NCBI GenBank assembly: GCA_900752785.1
Contig: CAADWP010000063.1
Span: forward strand, 1-53,898
Length of the DNA: 53,898 bases
Direction of reading: 5' to 3'
Source: an uncultured Ruminococcus sp.
GTDB taxonomy: Bacteria > Bacillota > Clostridia > Oscillospirales > Ruminococcaceae
Each line of letters opens with the position of its first letter. The first letter of the stretch is position 1. The position numbers and the translations under genes were made by a program. Positions 32,762 through 40,581 of the stretch are shown piece after piece. Under the pieces are notes generated by a model that searched no databases, was not told where the DNA came from, and was given only the letters and a program-made list of their open reading frames with translations.

Positions 32762-34180
32762 TTAAAGTTTCTTTATTTCAGTACCTTGTCTGGTTTCCTT
32801 GACCTCGTAACCGAGTGCGGCAATTTTGCCGCGCAGCTCGTCGGCGAGAGCGAAATTCTTTTCCGCACGGGCAGCTTTTCTCGCTTCGACAAGATCAAGA
32901 ACTTCCTTAGGAATATCAGCTTCATCGTTCTTTGCAGATGCAGCTGATTTTTCAGCGGCGGCAATAAGTCCGAGTCCGAGAACTTTGTCAAATTGTGCGA
33001 TAAGCGCAAGCTTTGTATCAGCATTTGCGTTGGATTTCAGTACGTCGTAAACAGCGGTTATGGCAAGAGATGTGTTGAGATCGTTGTCGAGGGCGTCGGT
33101 GAAGCCTTTCATAAGACGGTCGTACGCCGTATTGTCAATCTCTCCTGAATTTTTGCCGATAAGAGCCGCAAGCTTCTCCACAAGCTTGTTGTATGATATA
33201 ACGGCGTTGTCAAGATTCTCCCATGAAAAAACAAGGGATTTTCTGTAGTGCGAAAGCAGGCAGAAAAAGCGGTATACAAGCGGATCGTATCCTTTTTCTT
33301 CAAGCAGAGAAACTGTCAGGAATTCACCCTTTGATTTGCTCATTTTGCCGCTGTTTGTGTTGAGATGATGAACATGAAACCAGAAATTGCACCATTTATG
33401 ACCGAGGTAAGCTTCGCTCTGGGCGATCTCGTTTGTATGGTGAGGGAAAGCGTTGTCGATTCCTCCGCAGTGGAGATCGAGATATTCGCCGAGATTTTTC
33501 ATGCTTATGCAGGAGCATTCGATATGCCAGCCGGGATAACCTATACCCCAAGGAGAATCCCATTTAAGCTCCTGATCGTCAAATTTGGACTTTGTGAACC
33601 AGAGGACGAAATCGGCTTTATTGCGTTTGTTGCCGTCCTCCTCAACGCCCTCGCGAACTCCGACGGCAAGGTCTTCCTCCTTGAAATCGCCGAAAACGTA
33701 ATATTTTTCAAGCTTAGAGGTATCGAAGTAAATATTTCCGCCGGCTTCATAAGCGAAGCCCTTCTCGATAAGAGACTGAATTACACGGATAAAATCACCG
33801 ATACAGGACGTAGCCGGAGCTACAACGTCGGGAGTTTTGATATTGAGCTTTTGACAGTCGGCGAAGAAAGCGTCGGTATAGAATTTTGCGATCTCCATAA
33901 CGGTCTTATGCTCGCGTTTTGCGCCCTTGAGCATCTTGTCGTCGCCCGTATCGCCGTCCGAGGTAAGATGACCAACGTCGGTAATATTCATAACGCGCTT
34001 CACGTCAAGCCCCGAAAAGCGGAGATATTTTTCAAGAACATCCTCCATAATGTAGCTGCGAAGATTTCCGATATGAGCGTAATGATAAACCGTAGGACCG
34101 CAGGTGTACATACTCACCCTGCCTGCCTCAATCGGAATAAATTCCTCTTTTTTATGTGAAAGCGAATTGTAGAGCAGCAT
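32762..34180 (-). CDS. cysS: Cysteinyl-tRNA synthetase
   Basis: Class I synthetase charging tRNA-Cys. 472 residues: zinc cysteine and HIGH-type motif MYTCGPTVYHYAHIGNLRSY, further zinc ligands in WHIECSCISMKNLG and the HCGGIDNAFPHHTNEIAQSEA block (given in part), and the KMSKS loop NSGKMSKSKGEF. The C-terminal DALR and anticodon regions are intact. The start ATG lies four bases after cysE, inside the same transcript. A Cys T-box upstream makes both respond to uncharged tRNA-Cys. Confidence 0.96.
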   Translation of the reverse strand: MLLYNSLSHKKEEFIPIEAGRVSMYTCGPTVYHYAHIGNLRSYIMEDVLEKYLRFSGLDVKRVMNITDVGHLTSDGDTGDDKMLKGAKREHKTVMEIAKFYTDAFFADCQKLNIKTPDVVAPATSCIGDFIRVIQSLIEKGFAYEAGGNIYFDTSKLEKYYVFGDFKEEDLAVGVREGVEEDGNKRNKADFVLWFTKSKFDDQELKWDSPWGIGYPGWHIECSCISMKNLGEYLDLHCGGIDNAFPHHTNEIAQSEAYLGHKWCNFWFHVHHLNTNSGKMSKSKGEFLTVSLLEEKGYDPLVYRFFCLLSHYRKSLVFSWENLDNAVISYNKLVEKLAALIGKNSGEIDNTAYDRLMKGFTDALDNDLNTSLAITAVYDVLKSNANADTKLALIAQFDKVLGLGLIAAAEKSAASAKNDEADIPKEVLDLVEARKAARAEKNFALADELRGKIAALGYEVKETRQGTEIKKL

Positions 34181-34184
34181 AATT

Positions 34185-34841
34185 TTAACTCCTTTTGTCT
34201 TTTAATATTTCAATTTCATTTTTTAATTCCTCCACCTGTGCGCCGAGTCTGCACAGTTCAAGAGAAACAGGATCAGGAATATGAACCTGGTCAATTTCCT
34301 GCGTAACGCATGGAGTAACCTTTTTTCCGTTTCTTCGGACTATTCTTGCAGGAACTCCAACAGCGGTGCAGTTGTCGGGAATGGCGTTAAGGACTACGGC
34401 GTTTGCAGCGATCTTCACATTGTTTCCGACTTTAAATGGTCCAAGGATTTTAGCTCCGGCTCCCACGAGAACGTTGTCTCCAAGAGTAGGATGCCGCTTG
34501 CCTTTGTCCTTGCCTGTTCCGCCGAGAGTGACGCCCTGATAAAGCAGGCAATTGTCACCTATAACGGCTGTTTCGCCGATAACTACGCCCATTCCGTGAT
34601 CTATGAACAGTCCCTTGCCGATGGTGGCGCCGGGATGTATTTCAATTCCTGTGCGTTTTCTTGAACGCTGGGAGATTATTCTTGCGGCAGTAAACATTTT
34701 TTTCTTATAAAACCAGTGAGCGATCTTATAGCTTCTTATTGCGGAAAGGCTTGGGTAGGTCAGCAGGATCTCAACGGCATTTCTTGCGGCCGGGTCGCGC
34801 TCCTTGATGAGACGAATGTCTCGTCTGATATACTTTAGCAT
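34185..34841 (-). CDS. cysE: Serine O-acetyltransferase
   Basis: Makes O-acetylserine, the committed step to cysteine. 218 residues: an N-terminal helical domain (DPAARNAVEILLTYPSLSAI) and a left-handed beta-helix of hexapeptide repeats (IEIHPGATIGKGLFIDHG with the catalytic His/Asp, VVIGETAVIGDNC, GVTLGGTG, RHPTLGDNVLVGAGAKILG). The C-terminus is Glu/Lys-rich and shows no obvious inhibitory Ile tail. The chosen ATG 34841 has AAAGGAGAGATCGCA before it; an upstream in-frame ATG falls inside the T-box terminator and is rejected. First gene of the six-gene operon. Confidence 0.94.
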   Translation of the reverse strand: MLKYIRRDIRLIKERDPAARNAVEILLTYPSLSAIRSYKIAHWFYKKKMFTAARIISQRSRKRTGIEIHPGATIGKGLFIDHGMGVVIGETAVIGDNCLLYQGVTLGGTGKDKGKRHPTLGDNVLVGAGAKILGPFKVGNNVKIAANAVVLNAIPDNCTAVGVPARIVRRNGKKVTPCVTQEIDQVHIPDPVSLELCRLGAQVEELKNEIEILKDKRS

Positions 34842-34859
34842 TGCGATCTCTCCTTTGAA

Positions 34860-35178
34860 AAAATAACGCTCCGGAGGATAAATTCCCCCGGAGGCGTAAT
34901 TACGCGGTTCCACTCCGATTTATAACTTATGGCAGCAGCTATTCCGTGATGTGTGAATGCTGCTCCTGATGTCCGATAACGGAGACATCCGCTGCGGAAT
35001 ACTAAGAACTTGTTCTTGGGCAACACCGCACAACTTCTCTATAAGAATAAGTTCTGAAATTCCTCCGCAGAGCTAACAACCGCACTTCACTGTATCCGCC
35101 TGCGCCGTCGCACCGTCCCGACGCTCTCTGAAAGGTTAATATACAGCTACTCTGATTGCTGCGCCTTTAAAATATTTT
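34860..35178 (-). promoter_or_regulatory. T-box riboswitch, cysteine type
   Basis: On the minus strand the T-box core GGAGTGGAACCGCG (34903-34917) precedes a terminator hairpin (ACGCCTCCGGGGG... CCTCCGGAGCGT then TTTTTT, 34860-34898). Stem I begins with CAGAGAGC...GGGACGGTGCGACGG-like motifs, and the specifier loop reads GTGAAG-TGC-G with the Cys codon TGC at 35094-35092. Uncharged tRNA-Cys should stabilise the antiterminator and let RNA polymerase into cysE-cysS-walJ-rlmH-pth-mfd. A family A element end lies inside the leader at 35019-35031. Confidence 0.9.
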
Positions 35179-35273
35179 ATATTTATTATATGATAAATTT
35201 TGAAAAATGTCAAGAGAGCATGAAGAATTTTACGGCGATATCGAACAACAATCTTTATGCGATGTTGCCTTAA
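35018..35273. repeat. Pair of family A ends around the Cys T-box promoter
   Basis: GGCAACACCGCAC at 35019-35031 and, inverted, CAATCTTTATGCGATGTTGCCTTAA ending at 35273 match the two ends of the 204-bp element at 23385 (the right end with two differences over about 25 bases). They are 256 bp apart and enclose the promoter and Stem I of the Cys T-box, not the interior of the 23385 element. Either two separate element ends flank the region by chance, or an element has captured or been overwritten by the leader. Confidence 0.55.
35185..35213 (-). promoter_or_regulatory. Promoter of the cysE-mfd operon
   Basis: On the minus strand perfect TTGACA, a 17-base spacer and perfect TATAAT. Transcription should start near 35178 and run into the T-box leader. 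Confidence 0.85.
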
Positions 35274-35306
35274 ATATTGATTTCCGCGTTTTCCTGAAAT
35301 TAATTC

Positions 35307-35335
35307 TTGACAACTTGAATATAATGTGGTATAAT
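35307..35335 (+). promoter_or_regulatory. Promoter of the SRP RNA
   Basis: Perfect TTGACA, 17-base spacer, perfect TATAAT; the start near 35342 lies about 30 bases before the SRP RNA stem. Divergent from the cysE promoter. Confidence 0.8.
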
Positions 35336-35373
35336 ATTTTACGGAACATATATCAGATTAAAATTATTGAATG

Positions 35374-35510
35374 AAATTCCGAAATATAGATGTGCGGGCC
35401 CTGTGCAACAAGACCCCGTGAACCATGTCAGGCGGGAGACCGAGCAGCATTAAGCGGATTGTTTTGTGTGCCGCAGCCAGCCTGCACATCTATGTTCCGG
35501 AATTTTTGTT
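35374..35510 (+). ncRNA. ffs: Signal recognition particle RNA (4.5S-like, small bacterial type)
   Basis: The conserved SRP domain IV is present: GTGAACCATGTCAGG, an apical stem CGG-GAGA-CCG, and AGCAGCATTAAG. The outer stem pairs ATAGATGTGC with GCACATCTAT, extended by AAATTCCG/CGGAATTT and closed by TTTTTGTTT as a terminator. The apical tetraloop is GAGA, a GNRA loop, where GGAA is the most common form. Location just upstream of dnaX-ybaB-recR matches scr of Bacillus. The protein partner Ffh is encoded at 47599-48984. End points are approximate. Confidence 0.92.
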
Positions 35511-35525
35511 TGGGAGATTTCCGAT

Positions 35526-36458
35526 ATGCTGTTTTTTTCAATTTTAAAGCGGCGCGCAAAGCGAGTGATTATCTGTCTGAAAAAATCGCTTCCGAAAGCG
35601 CTGGTTCTCCAGTCTGTAATGATTTTTATCGTCGTTGTGTTTTCATTTTTTTATTTAGGCGGCGAGGTGTCCTACAGCGACTTGATCTTTGCAATGTTTT
35701 TATTTCTTGTATTGGATTGGACGATCTGCTTTTTTGAGCAGCTTTTCCGATATGGTAAGAATATATTTCACAGGTATGACGAAGATATAATCGGAGAGGC
35801 TTTTGCAAATCTAAGCCGAACTGCGGCAATATTTGAAGAGGGGCTTGAATATTTTCATAAAGGGGAATTTGGTAAGGCGCTGACGATTTTTACGGAATTG
35901 GATAATGCTTCCGTTAAAAAAACTTTTAAAGAGCAAGGAGCGCTTTCTTTTTACCGCGGCCGCTGCTACCATATTCTCGCAATGTATCCAAACGCCGTTA
36001 TATGTTATGATAAAGCGAATGAATACGGTTTTTTAATTGACGCTATGCCTCTGTTTACGGCTGCCTGCTGTGTAAAAAACGGCGATTCGGGCAGAGCCAT
36101 GGATATTTACATAAATCTGCTTGGCACAAACAACAGATACGCCGATATTGTCCGTACGGAGATAGGGCATATGTATCTTGAACTGAATGACGGAGAAAAT
36201 GCTTTAAAATGGTTTATGGAGGCTGTTGAACGCCATGAAAACTATGCCGAGGCTCTTGGAGGAACTGCTGTTGCGATGACAATGCTGCACAGGATCAAGG
36301 ACGGAGAAAAGTACTATCGTGCAGCGCTTCTTAATTGCATCGAGGATTCTGAGAATTTTACAAGATATTTTAAAGAGGTTCAAGCGGCGGTAATGCTTGA
36401 ACCGAACATAACGCCGAAAGAAGCCGGAAGCGAAAAAGGAGGCGAGGCTGATGTATAA
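35526..36458 (+). CDS. TPR-repeat protein with N-terminal membrane hairpin
   Basis: 310 residues. Two hydrophobic segments at about 28-47 and 53-70 suggest a membrane hairpin; the remaining 240 residues are soluble with tetratricopeptide-like repeats (AAIFEEGLEYFHKGEFGKALTIF given in part, FYRGRCYHILAMYPNAVICYDKA, IGHMYLELNDGENALKWFMEA). ATG 35526 has GGGAG nine bases upstream; an in-frame ATG at 35466 lies inside the SRP RNA and is rejected. It overlaps dnaX by eight bases, so translation is coupled. Its partner is unknown; it is an insertion in the usual scr-dnaX order. Confidence 0.75.
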   Translation: MLFFSILKRRAKRVIICLKKSLPKALVLQSVMIFIVVVFSFFYLGGEVSYSDLIFAMFLFLVLDWTICFFEQLFRYGKNIFHRYDEDIIGEAFANLSRTAAIFEEGLEYFHKGEFGKALTIFTELDNASVKKTFKEQGALSFYRGRCYHILAMYPNAVICYDKANEYGFLIDAMPLFTAACCVKNGDSGRAMDIYINLLGTNNRYADIVRTEIGHMYLELNDGENALKWFMEAVERHENYAEALGGTAVAMTMLHRIKDGEKYYRAALLNCIEDSENFTRYFKEVQAAVMLEPNITPKEAGSEKGGEADV

Positions 36459-38064
36459 GGCGCTTTACAGGAAATGGCGTCCTATGACCTTTGACGACGT
36501 TATTTCGCAGCAGCATATTACGGATACGCTGAAAAATCAGATAAAAGGCGGAAAAACTGCTCATGCATATCTTTTTACAGGCTCGAGAGGTACCGGAAAA
36601 ACTACCTGTGCCCGTATACTTGCCAAAGCTGTGAACTGCCGCAATATGAAAGACGGTAATCCATGTCTTGAATGCGATATCTGCCGTGACGCGGACAGCG
36701 GTGCTCTGACTGATATTGTAGAGATCGACGCGGCCTCCAATAACGGCGTTGACGATATTCGTGATCTTCGCGACGGAGCTGTATATACTCCCGAGCGCGG
36801 CGAATATAAGATATATATTATAGACGAGGTTCACATGCTTTCTCCAAGCGCCTTTAATGCGCTGCTGAAAATAATGGAAGAACCTCCTCCGTATGTTAAA
36901 TTTATTCTTGCCACTACCGAGATCCATAAGGTTCCGGCAACTATAGCCTCCCGCTGTCAGAGGTATGATTTTAGAAGAATAAAGGCGGAAGACATTGCCG
37001 AACGGCTTAAATATATAGCCTCAAAAGAAGATATTGAGCTTACCGATGACGGCGCGGCAATAATTGCAAAGCTTGCAGACGGCGGTATGCGCGACGCGGT
37101 TTCTCTCCTTGACCAGTGTTCTGCCTGTGCGGAAACTGTTGACGCGGAGACTGTATCAAATACTGCGGGCATTACCGGACGCGATTATCTTTATGATATG
37201 CTGAAAGCTGTTTCGGAATCCGATACCGCAAAGACGCTGTCTATAACAGGCGGTCTCTATGATATGTCCAAGGATCTGACGCGGTTATGCGAGGAGCTTA
37301 TAACTCAGCTCAGAAACATAATGCTGTTGAAGGTATCTCCCGAAACGGCGGAAAGCCTTATTGTTTGTATGCCCGACGAGTTGAAACGGCTTAAAGAGCT
37401 TGCGGATATGTCGTCTCTTGAAACGGTTATGAGCCGACTGTCGGTATTACAGGAATGCCGCGAGCGCATGATGAAGGTCATGAATCGGCGCGTAGAATTT
37501 GAAATGGCGCTGATAAAGCTTTGCGGAAATGTAAATATTAATGCAGAACCTATTGACAATTCTGAAATTTATGATAAAATAAAACAGTTGGAGAATAAAA
37601 TCAACACCGTATCGTTTTCCTCGTCTGAAAGCCGTAACAGCGCTCCGAAAAAGGAGATGCTTACAGCATCAAGTCCGGCGGCCGATTCCGAGCCTGCGCC
37701 CAATGTTGACGCAAGCAGGATAAAACCCGAGGATTATGTTCCCTGTGAAAAATGGGGCGAAATACTTGAGGAATTCAGAAAGCTTAATCCTGCGGTTGCA
37801 GGCAGTCTCGAGGGTTCGGAGGCTGCAACAGCCGGAAACGTAATGGTGATAACCTCAAAAAACCGCTTCTTTATTACTCTTTTAAAAAGCAGTAAGGAAA
37901 ATGCGGTCTCGCTCGGACGAGCTATTTATAACATATTAGGTCAGCGTTATGCTATCAGGGCGAAATGTACTACCACTGAGGATGAACAGAAAAGCATGGC
38001 TGAACAACTTATAAATAAAGCTAAAGCCAACAGCATTGAAACGGCTGTTGATAATAATCAATAG
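36451..38064 (+). CDS. dnaX: DNA polymerase III subunit gamma/tau
   Basis: Clamp-loader ATPase of the replisome. 537 residues: MYKALYRKWRPMTFDDVISQ, Walker A GSRGTGKTTCAR, a zinc module with Cys in NCRNMKDGNPCLECDICRD, Walker B IIDEVHMLS, sensor/Arg finger region LATTEIHKVPATIASRCQR. The C-terminal 170 residues are a tau-like extension with a Ser/Pro/Ala linker. No slippery A-run with programmed frameshift was noticed. The start overlaps the upstream TPR gene. Confidence 0.95.
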   Translation: MYKALYRKWRPMTFDDVISQQHITDTLKNQIKGGKTAHAYLFTGSRGTGKTTCARILAKAVNCRNMKDGNPCLECDICRDADSGALTDIVEIDAASNNGVDDIRDLRDGAVYTPERGEYKIYIIDEVHMLSPSAFNALLKIMEEPPPYVKFILATTEIHKVPATIASRCQRYDFRRIKAEDIAERLKYIASKEDIELTDDGAAIIAKLADGGMRDAVSLLDQCSACAETVDAETVSNTAGITGRDYLYDMLKAVSESDTAKTLSITGGLYDMSKDLTRLCEELITQLRNIMLLKVSPETAESLIVCMPDELKRLKELADMSSLETVMSRLSVLQECRERMMKVMNRRVEFEMALIKLCGNVNINAEPIDNSEIYDKIKQLENKINTVSFSSSESRNSAPKKEMLTASSPAADSEPAPNVDASRIKPEDYVPCEKWGEILEEFRKLNPAVAGSLEGSEAATAGNVMVITSKNRFFITLLKSSKENAVSLGRAIYNILGQRYAIRAKCTTTEDEQKSMAEQLINKAKANSIETAVDNNQ

Positions 38065-38141
38065 ATCCGATACCGATTTTGCCTGTCGGCATTTGAGGCT
38101 TAATAATGGGTCGAAAGAAAAACATAAAGGAGAAATTAAAA

Positions 38142-38489
38142 ATGAAAGCAAGAATTCCAAAAAATATCGGCGGCGGCGCTCAGAACATGAACTCAATGAT
38201 CAAGCAGGCTCAGAAGATGCAGGATCAGATCACTGAGCTTCAGGAGGACATTGAGGCAAGAGAGTTTTCCGCAACAGCGGGAGGCGGAGCTGTCGAGGTA
38301 GTTATTACGGGAAAGAAGATCGTTAAGTCGCTTAATATCAAGCCCGAGGTCGTTGATCCGGAGGATATTGATATGCTTCAGGATCTTATTATCAGCGCCG
38401 TAAATGAGGCTGTAAACAACGTTGAGGCAACAACAGAGGCGGAAATGAGCAAAATTACCGGCGGTGTCGCTATCCCCGGTCTGTTTTAA
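38142..38489 (+). CDS. YbaB/EbfC nucleoid-associated protein
   Basis: 115 residues. The family core is IKQAQKMQDQITELQEDIEA, FSATAGGGAVEVVITGKK, LQDLIISAVNEAVNNVEATT. Binds DNA as a dimer in other bacteria. The chosen ATG 38142 has AAAGGAG nine bases upstream; an ATG at 38106 lacks an RBS. Conserved between dnaX and recR, and ends three bases before recR. Confidence 0.93.
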   Translation: MKARIPKNIGGGAQNMNSMIKQAQKMQDQITELQEDIEAREFSATAGGGAVEVVITGKKIVKSLNIKPEVVDPEDIDMLQDLIISAVNEAVNNVEATTEAEMSKITGGVAIPGLF

Positions 38490-38492
38490 GCG

Positions 38493-39095
38493 ATGTCCGA
38501 CCATAACGCGCTTCCGCTTGTTATCCTCGCGGAAAAGTTTGCTTCTCTGCCCGGTATCGGTATGAAATCGGCTCAGCGTCTCGCTTATTACGTTATGTCA
38601 ATGGATGACGAGGCAGTCGAGGATTTTGCCGAGGCGCTTGTGAATGCAAAAAGGAACGTTCATTGCTGTAAGTGTTGTCAGAATTTGACTGAAAGGGAAC
38701 TGTGTCCGATTTGCAGTGATGACGAAAGGGATAAAAGCGTTATTTGCGTTGTCGAAAGTCCCAAGGACGTTACCGCATTTGAACGTACACGCGAGTATAA
38801 CGGCTCTTATCATGTTCTTCACGGACTGCTTTCGCCTATGGACGGCATAACGCCGGACAAGCTTCGAATAAAGGAGCTTCTTGCAAGGATCGCTCAAGGC
38901 GGTGTTGAAGAAGTAATTATGGCGACCAATCCCACCGTTGAGGGAGACGCTACGGCAATGTATGCGGCAAGTCTGCTAAAGCCTCTTGGAATCAAGGTTA
39001 CAAGGCTTGCGTTCGGACTTCCTGTGGGAGGTATCCTTGAATATGCCGACGAGGTAACGCTTTTTAAAGCGCTCGAAAACAGAAACGATATGTAA
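38493..39095 (+). CDS. recR: Recombination mediator protein RecR
   Basis: Helps load RecA in the RecFOR pathway. 200 residues: HhH (FASLPGIGMKSAQRLAYYV), C4 zinc finger (CCKCCQNLTERELCPIC in part), Toprim (ICVVESPKDVTAFERT, VIMATNPTVEGDATAMY) and the C-terminal Walker-like TRLAFGLPVGGILEYAD. Length is typical. Last gene of the operon; terminator follows. Confidence 0.96.
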   Translation: MSDHNALPLVILAEKFASLPGIGMKSAQRLAYYVMSMDDEAVEDFAEALVNAKRNVHCCKCCQNLTERELCPICSDDERDKSVICVVESPKDVTAFERTREYNGSYHVLHGLLSPMDGITPDKLRIKELLARIAQGGVEEVIMATNPTVEGDATAMYAASLLKPLGIKVTRLAFGLPVGGILEYADEVTLFKALENRNDM

Positions 39096-39100
39096 TTTTG

Positions 39101-39135
39101 CAACAGGGACTGCTTATGCAGTCCCTGTTTTTGTT
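39101..39135 (+). terminator. Terminator after recR
   Basis: AACAGGGACTGC-TTAT-GCAGTCCCTGTTTTTGTT, six bases after the recR stop. Confidence 0.9.
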
Positions 39136-39185
39136 ATCGAAATATGATAATACCCCTCTGACCGCGGATTATTAATGTAAGAAGA

Positions 39186-39214
39186 AAATAAAAGGCTATG
39201 TATTATACATAGCC
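39186..39214 (-). terminator. Terminator after deoD
   Basis: On the minus strand GGCTATGTA-TAA-TACATAGCC followed by TTTTATTTTC. It lies about 115 bases beyond the deoD stop. The AT-rich stretch 39215-39328 shows nothing else. Confidence 0.75.
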
Positions 39215-39328
39215 AAAGTGAAAAATATAAATAAAGAATATAAATATAGAATTGGGGAATTGTTTTTATTATAATATCCAAACCTTAAAATAATCTTAAT
39301 GCGGCAGGATATATTTTGTAAAATCGTT

Positions 39329-40036
39329 TTAAAGTTTTAACGCAGCTTCGAGAGCGATTTCCATCATGTTTCGGAAAGATGTCTGGCGTTCCTCGGCTGT
39401 GGTTGAAAGACCTTTTAGCGGACAGTCGGAAACGGTAAGGATGCAGAGAGCATTTTTCCCAGATCTTGCGGCGTTCATATAAAGCGCAGCCGCTTCCATT
39501 TCAATGCCGAGCACGCCCATTTTGTTCCATTCTTTAAGGCTTGCCGCATCGTCGTAAAATGTATCGCTGGAAAAAATATTTCCGGTATGAAACGGACAGC
39601 CTTTTTCTTCCGCAGCCTTTACAGCCGCTGAAAGCAGCTTCCATGAAGCGGTAGGCGCATATGTTCCCGGCAGGCGGTATTGTGCGGCGTAGTTTGAATT
39701 TGTGCTGGCGCTCATACCGATGATTATATCCCTGAGATTTACGTTATCGGCGATAGCTCCGGCTGTTCCTACTCTGATAATATTTTTTGCGCCGTATTCG
39801 GTGAAAAGCTCCCACGAGTAGATGCCGATCGAGGGCATTCCCATGCCGCTTCCCTGTACTGAAATGCGTTTTCCTTTGTATATTCCTGTGAAGCCCAGCA
39901 TTCCCCTTACCTCGTTATAGCATACGGGAGCTTCAAGATAGGTCTCGGCAATAAATTTTGCTCTCAGCGGGTCTCCCGGCATAAGCACGGTTTCTGCAAT
40001 GTCGCCGTAATTTGCGTTGTTGTGCGGTGTTGACAT
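39329..40036 (-). CDS. deoD: Purine nucleoside phosphorylase DeoD-type
   Basis: Phosphorolysis of purine nucleosides in salvage. 235 residues, the hexameric E. coli-like type: MSTPHNNAN with the substrate His5, TVLMPGDPLRAKFIAE, GMGMPSIGIYSWEL, RVGTAGAI, GIEMEAAALYM and VSDCPLKG with the catalytic Asp. GGAGGTATATT precedes the ATG. Monocistronic with own promoter and terminator. Confidence 0.95.
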   Translation of the reverse strand: MSTPHNNANYGDIAETVLMPGDPLRAKFIAETYLEAPVCYNEVRGMLGFTGIYKGKRISVQGSGMGMPSIGIYSWELFTEYGAKNIIRVGTAGAIADNVNLRDIIIGMSASTNSNYAAQYRLPGTYAPTASWKLLSAAVKAAEEKGCPFHTGNIFSSDTFYDDAASLKEWNKMGVLGIEMEAAALYMNAARSGKNALCILTVSDCPLKGLSTTAEERQTSFRNMMEIALEAALKL

Positions 40037-40080
40037 AATATACCTCCGTTCGTTAAAGATAATGTCGTAATCGTAAGTAT

Positions 40081-40109
40081 ATTATATCATATTATGTTAA
40101 AAATAGCAA
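40081..40109 (-). promoter_or_regulatory. Promoter of deoD
   Basis: On the minus strand TTGCTA, a 17-base spacer and TATAAT, 44 bases before the ATG. Confidence 0.65.
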
Positions 40110-40190
40110 CAGGCGCGGTGGGGATTTTTTGTTCAGTGATAGAAAATAAAAGTGATTTTTTATAAATATCGCCAAATAAAGGAAATTCTC

Positions 40191-40219
40191 TTGACAACAA
40201 GACGATTATATGCTATAAT
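40191..40219 (+). promoter_or_regulatory. Promoter of the trp T-box leader
   Basis: Perfect TTGACA, 17-base spacer and TATAAT; the transcript starts near 40226. Confidence 0.85.
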
Positions 40220-40225
40220 TCAGCT

Positions 40226-40517
40226 ATAAACCGTTGAGGGAGAGTAAGTAACCGTTATATGTCCATTTCAGAGAGTCGGCGTTTGGTGGAAGCCGTCATG
40301 GAATATAGAGGCGAATGGACTTCCGAGGGCAAGCTTAAAGCCGAAGCGTATATGCTTCAGCGAGTATGCAAGACGCCGTGGTTCAGCGTTAAACGAACTG
40401 TGTATTTGAATTACACATGAGTGGACGTTAAGAGCGTCAAGCAGGGTGGCACCGCAGAAGATGATTGTTTCAGCTCCTGTCCCGGCATAGATCAATGCCG
40501 GAGCAGCGGGCTTTTTT
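40226..40517 (+). promoter_or_regulatory. T-box riboswitch, tryptophan type
   Basis: Stem I shows CAGAGAGTCGGCG...TGGTGGAAGCCG and the specifier loop GCGAA-TGG-AC, with the Trp codon at 40316-40318. The T-box core CAGGGTGGCACCGCAG lies at 40442-40457. The terminator stem CCGGCAT/ATGCCGG with outer GC pairs ends in CTTTTTT at about 40517. Uncharged tRNA-Trp should switch on trpB2 downstream. Confidence 0.93.
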
Positions 40518-40581
40518 AGAACCTGCCGCATATTACGTTACGTATATATTTTCGGCAAATAATTTATAAGGAGAAATCACC

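Noticed and set aside
33365..34159. 264-codon open frame on the plus strand opposite cysS
   Set aside because: It lies entirely inside cysS in antisense, has no RBS and no recognisable protein features.
35466..35525. N-terminal extension of the TPR protein
   Set aside because: It would translate the SRP RNA sequence; ATG 35526 has its own RBS.
40015..40036. A GTGCGGTGTTG motif at the start of deoD similar to the family A end
   Set aside because: It encodes the conserved DeoD start MSTPHN and lacks the flanking TTAAGGC; the match is coincidental.
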